A stretch of DNA of 64,000 bases from NCBI GenBank assembly GCA_029262235.1, contig JAJCZU010000008.1, forward strand, positions 321,621 to 385,620. Reading direction: 5' to 3'. This DNA is from Candidatus Eiseniibacteriota bacterium. GTDB lineage: Bacteria > Orphanbacterota > Orphanbacteria > Orphanbacterales > Orphanbacteraceae. This document shows, in pieces, positions 51,788 to 60,353 of this stretch (its first letter is position 1; the number at the start of each line of letters is the position of its first letter). A program made the translations under genes and the position numbers. The notes beneath the pieces are model-generated. The model was given only the letters and a program-made list of their open reading frames with translations, was not told where the DNA came from and did not search any database.

Positions 51788-53520
51788 TACTTCGTGTGTT
51801 TTTGTTTACGTATCAGGTAGTGACCGACGGCCAGATTTTCGAGCCCCGATTTCTCGAGAACGTCAATCGCGTCGGCAGCGGAGCCGACGATCGGGAAGCC
51901 GTGCAGGTTGAAGGACGTGTTCAGTACGACGGCGCGTCCGGTCTTCTCCGCAAAGCGTGAGATGACCTTGTGGAACCCGGGGTTCTGGTCCGCGTGCACG
52001 AACTGCGGGCGCGCGGAATGATCGTACGGCTGCACGCCGGCCGGGAACTCGTTCACTTTGTCCGTCGAATCGAACGTCATGATCATATAGGGCGAATCCA
52101 TCTTCTTCGGGTTCACCACGTACTCGTCGCTCCGCTCGGCCAGCATCGCGGGCGCGAACGGCATCCAGAAGTCGCGGTTCTTGATCATGTCGTTGATGAT
52201 GCGCACCACATCGTTGCTCGTCGGATCCGCCAGGATCGAGCGGTTGCCGAGTGCGCGGGCGCCGAATTCCATGCGTCCGCACGCGCGCGCGACCACAAGA
52301 CCGTCGGCCAGCATGTCGCCGACCACCGTTTCGAGATCGTCGCCGTGGTTTTCGACCGTGTACCCTTTCGAGCGAAGGTCATCGGCCACCTTTTCGACAT
52401 CCGCGTCCAGAGTTTCGGGCCCCCAGTACACATTGCCGAACTTCTTGAATACGGGCGGCTCGCCCTTCTTCGTCATTTCATTCGCGTAGAGTTCGTATGC
52501 CGCGCCCACCGCGTTCATTTCATCGCCGCATGACGGGAACACGAACATCTCGTCGACTTCGTCCATCTCGTAGATGCTCTTGTTCGCTTTCACGTTCATG
52601 AACACGCCGCCGCCGAGCGCGATGCGCCGGATACCGGTCGCGGCGATGCAGTTGCGAACCCAGGTCGACATGTGCTCTTCCGTGAAGAGCTGCAGCCCCG
52701 CGCTCACCCAGTCGAAACGCTGGCGCTCGACGAGATCGCGGAAGAATTTGTAGCTGTAATACGTGTGCGGAACGCCGGAGGCGCGCTTCCAGCTCATCCC
52801 CTTGTCCTTGTCGAACTCGAGCAGCGGCTTGAAGCACTTGTAGCTCGTCATCATGCCGGACTCGGGGGCGTACGGCGCCATCCCCATCAGCTTGTACTCG
52901 TGCTCGTTCGGCACCATGCCGAGAACGAACGTGATCTTGGCGTAGATCGAACCGATCGAGTGCGAATCGTCGACCGTCGCGATCGGTTCGGACAGATGCC
53001 CGTTTTCGCCGATGCGGACCGATGCACAAAGGTCGTCGCCCATGCCGTCGCACGTGAGCACGAGAACCTTGCCTTCGTTCCACCAGTTCGAGCCGTAGTA
53101 GGCCGCGGCCGCGTGACACGTGTGATGGTCGAGAAAAACCGACTTGTCTTCGGGGAGACCGGCGCGCCGGATTTCCGAGAGCCGCTCTTCACGACGACGG
53201 CGGCGATAGACATCCGTGGCCGGCGTCTTCTTCACCATCTGCTTGACCGAATACGTCAGGTCCTGCGACTGCGCGTATTCCTCCATGATCTGGTCGCGCG
53301 TGCGGTGCGGCGGCATGTGCTTCGAATGCATCGCGACGAAGTCGAGGTCCGCGATGTCGGTGTTCGTGTATTCGAGAACCCAGCGCACCGACTCGTGCGG
53401 GAAACGGTTTTCGTTCTTCGTGCGGGTGAGCCGCTCTTCCTGAATCGCCGCGACGATCTCTCCATCGACGAAGAGACAGGCGGCGGCGTTATGACCATCG
53501 TGAATGCCGAGTATTTTCAT
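51787..53520 (-). CDS. NodU/CmcH-type carbamoyltransferase
   Basis: Members transfer a carbamoyl group from carbamoyl phosphate to hydroxyls of sugars or antibiotics. The N-terminal ASKHA-fold domain starts ILGIHDGHNAAACLFVDGEI and has FLDHHTCHAAAAYYGS with conserved histidines, plus LALGGGVFMNVKAN-like (here RRIALGGGVFMNVKAN). The C-terminal YrdC-like part has GRMEFGARALGNRSILADP and LNTSFNLHGFPIV. The length of 577 residues is typical. The coupled glycosyltransferase suggests carbamoylation of a sugar. Confidence 0.92.
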   Translation of the reverse strand: MKILGIHDGHNAAACLFVDGEIVAAIQEERLTRTKNENRFPHESVRWVLEYTNTDIADLDFVAMHSKHMPPHRTRDQIMEEYAQSQDLTYSVKQMVKKTPATDVYRRRRREERLSEIRRAGLPEDKSVFLDHHTCHAAAAYYGSNWWNEGKVLVLTCDGMGDDLCASVRIGENGHLSEPIATVDDSHSIGSIYAKITFVLGMVPNEHEYKLMGMAPYAPESGMMTSYKCFKPLLEFDKDKGMSWKRASGVPHTYYSYKFFRDLVERQRFDWVSAGLQLFTEEHMSTWVRNCIAATGIRRIALGGGVFMNVKANKSIYEMDEVDEMFVFPSCGDEMNAVGAAYELYANEMTKKGEPPVFKKFGNVYWGPETLDADVEKVADDLRSKGYTVENHGDDLETVVGDMLADGLVVARACGRMEFGARALGNRSILADPTSNDVVRIINDMIKNRDFWMPFAPAMLAERSDEYVVNPKKMDSPYMIMTFDSTDKVNEFPAGVQPYDHSARPQFVHADQNPGFHKVISRFAEKTGRAVVLNTSFNLHGFPIVGSAADAIDVLEKSGLENLAVGHYLIRKQKHTK

Positions 53521-53660
53521 GCGAGTACGAGCCTACCTTGTTATGGAAAAAAGCAAGGCTAAGAGTATATCGAATTGCGAAAGGGAGGACCAATCCCACT
53601 AACGAAAGATCGGCCTGATTTATCGTAACTTTAGTAGCCAGTGGAGCTTGTAGTGTTTTA

Positions 53661-55922
53661 TCAGACGCCGACCGGTTGCCAGCGCTTGAGGTCGACCGAG
53701 TTCAGGACGACCGCCACGGACGAAAGCGCCATGGCGAGTCCCGCGTAGGCCGGGGGAAGCGTGACCCCCCAGTGATTGAAGGCTCCGGCGGCCACCGGGA
53801 TCGCCACCACGTTGTAGATGAGCGCCCAGAACAGATTCTGGCGGATCTTCGCCAGCGTCGCCTTGCCGAGTTCGATGGCCGAGGCCACGTCCTCGAGACT
53901 GTTCTGCACCAGAATGATGTCGCCGGTCTCCTTCGCGATATCCGTACCTGCGCCGACCGCGATGCCGACATCCGCTTTCGCGAGCGCCGGCGCGTCGTTG
54001 ATGCCGTCGCCCACCATCGCTACGGGGCCGAAGTCCTTCTGCCCCTGCTCGACAATCGCCACCTTGCCCTCGGGCGAAACCCGCGCGTACACCTTGCCGA
54101 TCCCGACGTGCGCGGCCACGGTCTCGGCCGCCTGCTGCGAATCACCGGACACGAGCGCCGTACGAATGCCGAGGCGCTCGATGCGCGCAATCGTATCCGG
54201 CACGCCTTCGCGCGCCTCGTCACGGAGCGCGAAGAGCGCAACGGGCTCGCGGTCACGATGCAGCCAGACAACCGAATAGCCGCCGCGTTCCCAAACCGCG
54301 GCCTGCTCGTCGAAGTCGGGGTGCGGCCGATCTTCTTCCACGAGCGATTTCGCGCCGAAGGCAAACTGCGTACCCTGCAATGTGTACTTGAGGCCCTGCC
54401 CGCGCAGTTCGACGAAATCGCCCGGGTCGGCCGTAATGATCTCGCGTTCCATGGCCGCCTCCGCGACCGCTTTCGAGAGCGGATGCAGGGAACGACCCGC
54501 ACCCGCCGCCGCCCACGTGAGCGCCGTCAATTCGTCGTTCCCGTCGATGGCCATGCCCTCGAGAGTTACCTCGCCTCGCGTAATCGTGCCGGTTTTGTCG
54601 AAAAGCACGGCGCGGACGCCCGCGATCCGCTCGAGCGTGGAACCCTTGCGAAAAAGAATCCCGCGCCGGAGCCCGACGCTCGTGCCGACGAGAATCGCCG
54701 TCGGTGTCGCGAGGCCGAGCGCGCACGGGCAGGAGATGACGAGCACCGTCACGGCGCGTTCCAGCGCGAACGCGAACGTTCCCCCCGCCACGAAATACCA
54801 TACGGCAAGCGTGACGCTCGCGATCGCAACGACAACCGGCACGAAAACATTCGCGAGCCGGTCCGCCAGGCGCTGCACCGGGGCTCGATCCAGCTGCGCC
54901 TCTTCGACCATGCGGATCATGCGCGCGACGAACGTATCGCCACCGACCGCAGTCGCTTCCAGCGTAAAGCTTCCGTCGAGGGCTTCCGTCCCCGACGTGA
55001 CTTTGTCGCCCGCCTTCTTGAAAACAGGGTCTGACTCACCCGTGACCGGTGATTCGTCCACGAGGGAAGACCCCTCGACAACAATGCCGTCGACGGGGAT
55101 TCTCTCGCCGGGTCGCACCAGTATGCGGGTTCCCTTCGTCACTTCGGCGAGCGGCACGTCAATGCGCGATCCGTTTCGAATAATGGTGGCGTGATCGGGA
55201 CGCAGTCGCACGAGCGCGCGCAGCGATTCGTCGGCACGACGCTTCGCTCCTCCTTCGAGCATCTTGCCGAAGCGGATGAACAGGATCAGCATCGCCGTAG
55301 CTTCGAAATGTGTCGCCGCGCCGGGGAATCGATCCGGCAGCAGCGTTACGACCGCACTGAACGCCCAGGCGGCGGTGATGCCGAGCGCGACGAGTACGTC
55401 CATGTTGGCAGCGCGGTTTTTAAGCGCGTACCATGCGCCGCGATAAAACTTAAGACCGGAAGTAAACAAGAGAAGAGTCGTGACAATCAGCAGAAGAGGA
55501 TTCGGATTCGCTATGCCGGCCACACCGTGGTTGATCAGGAGAACGGGAAGCGTCAGCGCCGCGGTCCAGAGAAGCCAGAGCCGCTCGGAAGGTCCGGACG
55601 ACTCCCCCTCTTCGTCGTCGAGGGATGCCCCGAATCCGGCGCTCTCGACTGCGGCCACGAGATCTTTCGGCTGCGTCCTCGACGCATCGTAACGAACCCC
55701 GGCCGCCGAGGAGGCCACGTTCACAACGGCTCCCACGACCCCCGGCACCTTCTCGAGCGCCTTTTCGACCGACATCGCGCATCCGGCGCACGACATTCCG
55801 GTCACCCGAAGACGCAGGCGTTCGTTGGCGTCGACCGCAGGGTCGGCCACTGAAACAGAGAGGTCGGGCGCTTCCGGGCTTACGCTGCCTTCTCTTTCCT
55901 TCGTCTGGACGCTTTCACTCAT
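53661..55922 (-). CDS. copA: Copper-translocating P-type ATPase
   Basis: This P1B ATPase exports Cu(I). One N-terminal heavy-metal-associated domain has MSCAGCAMSVEKAL; the membrane metal site is SCPCALGLATPTAI; the phosphorylation site is FDKTGTITRGE; and GDGINDAPALAKADVGIAVG forms the hinge. Eight membrane helices are expected over ~750 residues. I prefer ATG 55922 (MSESVQ); a TTG 18 bases upstream is possible. No CueR- or CsoR-type regulator or chaperone is adjacent. Confidence 0.94.
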   Translation of the reverse strand: MSESVQTKEREGSVSPEAPDLSVSVADPAVDANERLRLRVTGMSCAGCAMSVEKALEKVPGVVGAVVNVASSAAGVRYDASRTQPKDLVAAVESAGFGASLDDEEGESSGPSERLWLLWTAALTLPVLLINHGVAGIANPNPLLLIVTTLLLFTSGLKFYRGAWYALKNRAANMDVLVALGITAAWAFSAVVTLLPDRFPGAATHFEATAMLILFIRFGKMLEGGAKRRADESLRALVRLRPDHATIIRNGSRIDVPLAEVTKGTRILVRPGERIPVDGIVVEGSSLVDESPVTGESDPVFKKAGDKVTSGTEALDGSFTLEATAVGGDTFVARMIRMVEEAQLDRAPVQRLADRLANVFVPVVVAIASVTLAVWYFVAGGTFAFALERAVTVLVISCPCALGLATPTAILVGTSVGLRRGILFRKGSTLERIAGVRAVLFDKTGTITRGEVTLEGMAIDGNDELTALTWAAAGAGRSLHPLSKAVAEAAMEREIITADPGDFVELRGQGLKYTLQGTQFAFGAKSLVEEDRPHPDFDEQAAVWERGGYSVVWLHRDREPVALFALRDEAREGVPDTIARIERLGIRTALVSGDSQQAAETVAAHVGIGKVYARVSPEGKVAIVEQGQKDFGPVAMVGDGINDAPALAKADVGIAVGAGTDIAKETGDIILVQNSLEDVASAIELGKATLAKIRQNLFWALIYNVVAIPVAAGAFNHWGVTLPPAYAGLAMALSSVAVVLNSVDLKRWQPVGV

Positions 55923-55969
55923 ACGTTTCAATATCGACAAGAATCAGCGCGGGGGAAAGCAAAAAAGGG

Positions 55970-56704
55970 TCAGATGGCGCTTTCGCTGACCCGGAACAGC
56001 AGGAAGCCGTTCAAGGACTGGAGATTCTCGTCATGAAGCGCCTGCTTCGTCAGGATCATCAGGTGCCGCGTTTCGGGGAAGTAGTAGGCGGCCGCGACGT
56101 GGTAATTGAAGTAGAGGCCGCCGCCGTGGATATAGACGAGGTCGCTGCGGGCGCCCACCAGCTCCGGCCACATAATGCCGCGGAGACCGTATTCGGTCCG
56201 CCAGCGCGAGACCGTGCCGCCGCGCATCCGGTACTTGCGCCAGAGTTCGTGCACGTCCGGGTCGAATGAGGGGCCGATCAGGCCCCAGGGCATGTCGCTC
56301 GTGATCCACGTGCCGTTCGTGTGCGTCAAAGGGACCGCGTTCAGCGACTGCCGCTCCTCCCCGCCTGGTTCCGACGGGTTCTCGACGAGGTTCACATACC
56401 CGATGTTTCCGTACTCCCGGACGCCGACGGCGCGGGACTCCGGCGGAGATACTCTGAGTTCGAAGAGCGGCGACGCCTCGCACGGACCCTCGATCTTCGT
56501 CCCAATAAGATAGGAGACGTTTCCCCACTCATCGCGGCTCGCCGAGAGAAAATCGTACTGCACGTCGCAAAGATCGGCACCGACCGGCGGCGCGAACAGA
56601 CCCGCCAGCAGACACGAAACCGCAACCGCCACGATTACGGCACGCGAAAGATCAGCGTTTACTTGTCTGTTTGTCCTTCGCGTTCCCACGAAATCGGTCT
56701 GCAT
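55970..56704 (-). CDS. Exported protein of unknown function
   Basis: I start it at ATG 56704 (MQTDFVGTRRTNRQ), giving a signal-like segment (VIVAVAVSCLLAGLFAPPVGA) before the mature part DLCDVQYDF. The open frame runs further upstream, but that part contains translated tandem repeats and is not convincing. The ~200-residue mature region contains two cysteines (DLCDVQ, EGPCEAS), which may pair, and many aromatic residues. I recognise no family. Confidence 0.6.
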   Translation of the reverse strand: MQTDFVGTRRTNRQVNADLSRAVIVAVAVSCLLAGLFAPPVGADLCDVQYDFLSASRDEWGNVSYLIGTKIEGPCEASPLFELRVSPPESRAVGVREYGNIGYVNLVENPSEPGGEERQSLNAVPLTHTNGTWITSDMPWGLIGPSFDPDVHELWRKYRMRGGTVSRWRTEYGLRGIMWPELVGARSDLVYIHGGGLYFNYHVAAAYYFPETRHLMILTKQALHDENLQSLNGFLLFRVSESAI

Positions 56705-56786
56705 CACGACATTCTCCCCTCCTCTGCTGATCGGCCGGCGGGCCGGGCGCTTGAAGATGGGATTTCCACCGGCTTCCAGGGCGACG

Positions 56787-56834
56787 ACTTCGGCGCTTTC
56801 CAGCGCCGCGACTTCGGCGCTTTCCAGCGCCGCG
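56787..56834. repeat. Two perfect 24-bp tandem hairpin repeats
   Basis: The unit CGACTTCGGCGCTTTCCAGCG plus CCG is repeated twice, with a decayed third copy at about 56770-56786. Each unit contains an inverted repeat, GGCGC-TTTCCA-GCGCC. The repeats lie 22 bp upstream of the glycosyltransferase start at 56856 and between divergent genes. Confidence 0.8.
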
Positions 56835-56855
56835 GGGGCCTGACATAATGCAGCC

Positions 56856-58028
56856 ATGGAACGGGACTGGCCGGACAACGTCGTACAGATCGCGCGGATG
56901 GTGGACGCTTCGCGCGGCGGCTACTTTCGAGCTGCTTACAACCTCGCGCGCGAATTCCGGAAGCGCGGCGTAGGCGTCGTGAACCGCACACTCTACGGCG
57001 CCCCCCCGAATACCGGCGACGACCTGGGCGTATTCCGCCCCATGCCGTTCTGGGCCGCGATCACATCACGCGTATCTGCCAAGCACCTGAACCTGCTGCT
57101 CGAGATTCCCGTATTCTCGCTCGCCGCGACCTGGACCGCTCTTCGATCGCGAGACGTCGTCCTGGTTCACAACGACTCGTTCGCCGGCGACGTATTCCGC
57201 TCGCCCAGCTGCCACCGCGAAGCCGTCGACTCGAAAAAGCGAAAGGGGGAGCGCCGCTGGTGGTTCTTTCCCCTTCACCCGTTCTGGCTCTTTCGCGAGT
57301 GGTTCGTCTTCGGTCGCGGAAGGCGTCCGTTTCTCGTGGCCGTGTCGCGCGCCTGCGGGGAGGAACATCGTCGGCACTACGGACTCGATCCCGCGCGGAT
57401 CGAATGGATTCCGAACGGGGTCGATCGGACTCTCTTTCGACCGGCACCCGACCGGAACGCCCTTCGAAAAGAACTCGGGATCCCCACGGATGCGTTTGTG
57501 CTGCTTTTCGTCGGGAACGATTTCAACAACAAAGGCGTTTCGGTTCTGATTGACGGCGTGGCCGAAGCGAAGAACAGCGAAAAAGTCTGGGCAGCCATTG
57601 TCGGCGACGACGTGCGCGCACCGTACGAACGACGTGCCGCGCAGCGTGGAGTGGCGGATCGCGTGAAGTTCTTCGGACGACGGAACGACGCGGAGAAATT
57701 TTACGCCGCAAGCGACGCGTTTGTTTTGCTGTCGCACTACGAAGCGTTCGGCAACGTGGCGATGGAGTCGCTTGCCGCCGGCACACCCGTCATTTCGACG
57801 AAGGTCGGCGGCATGCTTGACTATATCGAGCACGAAAAGAACGGCCTGTTCGTCGACCGTGAAGGCGAAAGCGTGGCGCGTGCGATCGACCGCGTCGTCG
57901 AAGACGTAGCGCTCCTGACAACCATGCGCACGAACGCCCGGCCATCGACCGAGGCTTACGACTGGGGCGCGATCGCCGAGCGATACCTCGACCTGCTCGG
58001 GCGCGTCGCCAGGGAGAAACGCGCATGA
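56856..58028 (+). CDS. Glycosyltransferase family 4 protein
   Basis: This GT-B enzyme of 390 residues has the acceptor-side opening QIARMVDASRGGYFRAAYNLA, the linker VSRACGEEHRRHYGLDPARI, EWIPNGVDRTLF, and the donor-side LLFVGNDFNNKGVSVLIDGV and HYEAFGNVAMESLAAGTPVIST, where the E(x7)E motif is seen. It resembles LPS-type GT1/GT4 enzymes. The stop overlaps the murJ start by 4 bp (ATGA), so the two are coupled. Tandem hairpin repeats lie just upstream. Confidence 0.88.
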   Translation: MERDWPDNVVQIARMVDASRGGYFRAAYNLAREFRKRGVGVVNRTLYGAPPNTGDDLGVFRPMPFWAAITSRVSAKHLNLLLEIPVFSLAATWTALRSRDVVLVHNDSFAGDVFRSPSCHREAVDSKKRKGERRWWFFPLHPFWLFREWFVFGRGRRPFLVAVSRACGEEHRRHYGLDPARIEWIPNGVDRTLFRPAPDRNALRKELGIPTDAFVLLFVGNDFNNKGVSVLIDGVAEAKNSEKVWAAIVGDDVRAPYERRAAQRGVADRVKFFGRRNDAEKFYAASDAFVLLSHYEAFGNVAMESLAAGTPVISTKVGGMLDYIEHEKNGLFVDREGESVARAIDRVVEDVALLTTMRTNARPSTEAYDWGAIAERYLDLLGRVAREKRA

Positions 58029-59467
58029 CCGGCGGCATGAAACGCGGCTTCCTGATGCTCTCCGGTGGCGGCGCCGCCAGCAAAGTACTCGGGGCCGTTC
58101 GCGAAATCGCGCTCGCACAGTTCTTCGGCACAGGCGCGGTCGCCGACGCTCTCCGCGCCGCCCTTTCGCTTACCCTGAATCCGATCCACCTCTTTACGCG
58201 CGTGATCCAGGCGGGTTTCATTCCGCACTACGCGCAGGAGAAAGACGGCTCAGCCGAACGAGCCGCGCTCTATCGCGCCGTGAGCCTGCTGTTCCTGGGG
58301 ATCTCGTTGCTCATCGCCGCGACGCTCGTTCTCTTCGCGGAACCCGTCGTGCGCCTCGTGCTCCCCGGGTTCTCGGGCGAACGCTTCACGCTGACGACAC
58401 GGATGCTCCGTGTGCTCGCCGCCGGCGTCCCCTTCTATATGTATACGACCATTCTCGGGGCACTCGGCGCGGCGCAGTCGAACTACGTCATCCCGGCCAT
58501 GCGGCCCGCTGTGCAGAACGTGGCCCTGATCGTTTTCGTGGTCTGGGCCGCCCTTTCGGGCCGGCCGATCGTGGCCGCGTGGGGCTTTTCCGGCGCGTAC
58601 TGCGCGCTTGCGATCGCGGCAACCATCTACTTTCGCGGGCGCGGCCTCTTTCCGAAAGCGCAGGCACGCGGCGCTGACTTCAAGAACCCGTTCTGGATCA
58701 GCGTGCGTCCGATTCTGCTGCTTTCGTTCGTGCTCCAAACAAACATTCTCGCCGAACGCGCCGTCACTTCGCTGCTCGGCGACGGCAGCATGGCTGGACT
58801 CGACTACGCGCGATTCCTGAGCGAAACCGCGCACTTTCTGATCGCCATGCCGCTCGGCCTCATGAGCCTCTCGCTGTTTGCGCGCATGGACGAACGCACG
58901 GCCCGCGATGAAACCGATCGCCTGCTGGCTCTACTGCTGGCGCTCTTTCTCGCGCTCGCCTCCCTGCTGTTCTGGCGCGGCGATCTCATCGTGCGCATCA
59001 TTTTCTTTCGCGGCGCATTCGACGCAACATCCCTTGCCGTTACTACCAGCGCCCTTCGTGGATTCGCCGCCGGCCTCACCTTCTTCAGCGCGAGCTACCT
59101 GCTCCAGCGCATCCTGCAGGCACGGCTCGCGCATGGCCTCGTTCTTCGCGCAGAGATCCTGGGCGCCGCCGTGAACATTGCGTTCAACTTCCTCTTCTAT
59201 CGAAGCCTCGGTCTCATGGTGATCGGTCTCGGTGCCGGGGCGGGCGCTCTTGTTTCGCTCGCCCACTATGTGCCTGCGAGTCGCTCACACTTCCGGCAAA
59301 CGCGGCGCAGCCTGCCGATCGCACTTGCGCTCACAGCGGTCTACGCCTTCGGCGTCGCATGGCTTCTCCCTCGATGGGGCGCCCCGGAGTGGACGGGAGT
59401 GGCGCTGTTCGTGGTCGTGTGGGGGCCCTATCTGCTGAGCGCGCTCCGATCATTTCAAGCGAAGTAA
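58025..59467 (+). CDS. murJ: Lipid II flippase MurJ (MviN)
   Basis: MurJ moves lipid II across the inner membrane for peptidoglycan synthesis. About 14 membrane helices are predicted over 480 residues. The N-terminal SGGGAASKVLGAVREIALAQFFGTGAVADALRAAL-type segment and the internal RVIQAGFIPHYAQEKD are characteristic. Arg and Asp residues of the central cavity are present. It follows a glycosyltransferase gene with overlap. A hairpin followed by T-rich sequence lies downstream within the repeat region. Confidence 0.92.
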   Translation: MTGGMKRGFLMLSGGGAASKVLGAVREIALAQFFGTGAVADALRAALSLTLNPIHLFTRVIQAGFIPHYAQEKDGSAERAALYRAVSLLFLGISLLIAATLVLFAEPVVRLVLPGFSGERFTLTTRMLRVLAAGVPFYMYTTILGALGAAQSNYVIPAMRPAVQNVALIVFVVWAALSGRPIVAAWGFSGAYCALAIAATIYFRGRGLFPKAQARGADFKNPFWISVRPILLLSFVLQTNILAERAVTSLLGDGSMAGLDYARFLSETAHFLIAMPLGLMSLSLFARMDERTARDETDRLLALLLALFLALASLLFWRGDLIVRIIFFRGAFDATSLAVTTSALRGFAAGLTFFSASYLLQRILQARLAHGLVLRAEILGAAVNIAFNFLFYRSLGLMVIGLGAGAGALVSLAHYVPASRSHFRQTRRSLPIALALTAVYAFGVAWLLPRWGAPEWTGVALFVVVWGPYLLSALRSFQAK

Positions 59468-59487
59468 GTGATGAAGTGAACGAAGTG

Positions 59488-59526
59488 GCTCGGCTCAGAA
59501 TCAATTCTCTCGACCGCTCGACCTGG
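59488..59526 (+). repeat. Half-copy of hairpin repeat, type A
   Basis: The words CTCAGAATCAATTCTCTCG and ACCGCTCG match the left arm of the full type A copies at 59546 and 59720, and the copy then stops. It is 21 bp downstream of the murJ stop. Confidence 0.75.
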
Positions 59527-59545
59527 GGATGGTGAAGAAAAGAAG

Positions 59546-59681
59546 TCGCTCGGCTCGGAATCAATTCTCTCGACCGCTCGGCCTGGCCTAATGGCCAAGT
59601 AAAGAGGCCTCGCGGATCCGAGAACTGATTCCGCGCCGAGGCTTTCGTTTCCTTTTTAGGGCGGGAAGAGAAGAAAAGAAG
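59546..59681 (+). repeat. Hairpin repeat type A, copy 1
   Basis: The left arm GGAATCAATTCTCTCG pairs imperfectly with the right arm CGAGAACTGATTCC; the centre has CCTGGCCTAATGGCCAAG. Over 59609-59665 the segment GCCTCGCGGATC ... GATTCCGCGCCGAGGC is followed by a T-rich run, so it could also serve as the murJ transcription terminator. A purine-rich stretch follows. Confidence 0.8.
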
Positions 59682-59719
59682 GCGGAAGGCGGAAGGGAGA
59701 GAGAAGAAAGAAAAGAAGG

Positions 59720-59854
59720 CGCTCGCCTCAGAATCAATTCTCTCGACCGCTCGGCCTGGCCAAATGGCCAAGTAAAAAGGCCTCGCGGATCCGAGAACTG
59801 ATTCCGCGCCGAGGCTTTCGTTTCCTTTTTAGGGCGGGAAGAGAAGAAAAGAAG
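59720..59854 (+). repeat. Hairpin repeat type A, copy 2
   Basis: This copy is nearly identical to copy 1, from the left arm through the T-rich run and the purine tract (AGGGCGGGAAGAGAAGAAAA), with a few substitutions such as CCAAATGGCC for CCTAATGGCC. Such identity suggests recent duplication or mobility. Confidence 0.8.
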
Positions 59855-59971
59855 AGAGCGCGTGCGATTGAAGTCGCCGCTCCTGTTCTTCTCTTGATTC
59901 TTCACGTCGCGCGGCGGGAATGCCAGGCGCCACGGAAAAGAAACCATCGTAGTGCTTCGTGCGGCGCAGAT

Positions 59972-60074
59972 GGGTTCATTCCGGGGCGCGATGGGCTTCC
60001 CGGATCCCGCGAGGCTCCGTACTTGGCCATTTGGCCAGCCGAGCGGGTCGAGGGAGGCTCAAGCGCCCCGGACC
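59972..60074 (-). repeat. Hairpin repeat type B, copy 1
   Basis: Perfect 10-bp terminal inverted repeats, TCCGGGGCGC (59980-59989) and GCGCCCCGGA (60063-60072), flank a core with TTGGCCATTTGGCCAG. The core is the reverse complement of the type A core. Confidence 0.82.
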
Positions 60075-60105
60075 AAACTCTCTTCCCTTACATTGCACTA
60101 AGCGT

Positions 60106-60208
60106 GGGTTCATTCCGGGACGCGATGGGCTTCCCGGATCCCGCGAGGCTCCGTACTTGGCCATTTGGCCAGCCGAGCGGGTCGAGGGAGGCTCAAGCGC
60201 CCCGGACC
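60106..60208 (-). repeat. Hairpin repeat type B, copy 2
   Basis: It begins 134 bp after copy 1 and is almost identical; the left terminal arm has one change (TCCGGGACGC at 60114-60123). The right arm is intact at 60197-60206. Confidence 0.82.
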
Positions 60209-60241
60209 AGGTTCCTTCTTTCGTTCGCATGACAGCAAAGA

Positions 60242-60344
60242 TGGATCATTCCGGGGCGCGATGGGCTTCCCGGATCCCGCGAGGCTCCGTACTTGGCCAT
60301 TTGGCCAGCCGAGCGGGTCGAGGGAAGTCCGAGCGCCCCGGACC
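60242..60344 (-). repeat. Hairpin repeat type B, copy 3
   Basis: This copy starts 136 bp after copy 2. Both terminal arms are perfect (60250-60259 and 60333-60342). It differs from the others mainly near the right end (GGGAAGTCCGAG). The SDR stop codon is only about 10 bp further on, so this hairpin may also act in ending SDR transcription. Confidence 0.82.
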
Positions 60345-60353
60345 AGAAAATCG

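Larger units (their letters stand above)
59468..60353. repeat. Intergenic array of hairpin repeats in both orientations
   Basis: The 886-bp gap between murJ and the SDR gene contains no gene. It holds one half-copy and two full copies of a ~105-bp element (type A) and three copies of its inverted, homologous form (type B, ~103 bp each). Core shared words are GGATCC, CGCGAGGC, ACTTGGCCAT, GGCCAG and CGAGCGG. Individual copies are listed separately. Confidence 0.85.

Noticed and set aside
59488-60344. CRISPR array
   Set aside because: Repeats are about 103-135 bp, occur in both orientations and are separated by 30-70 bp of unrelated sequence; no cas genes are near.
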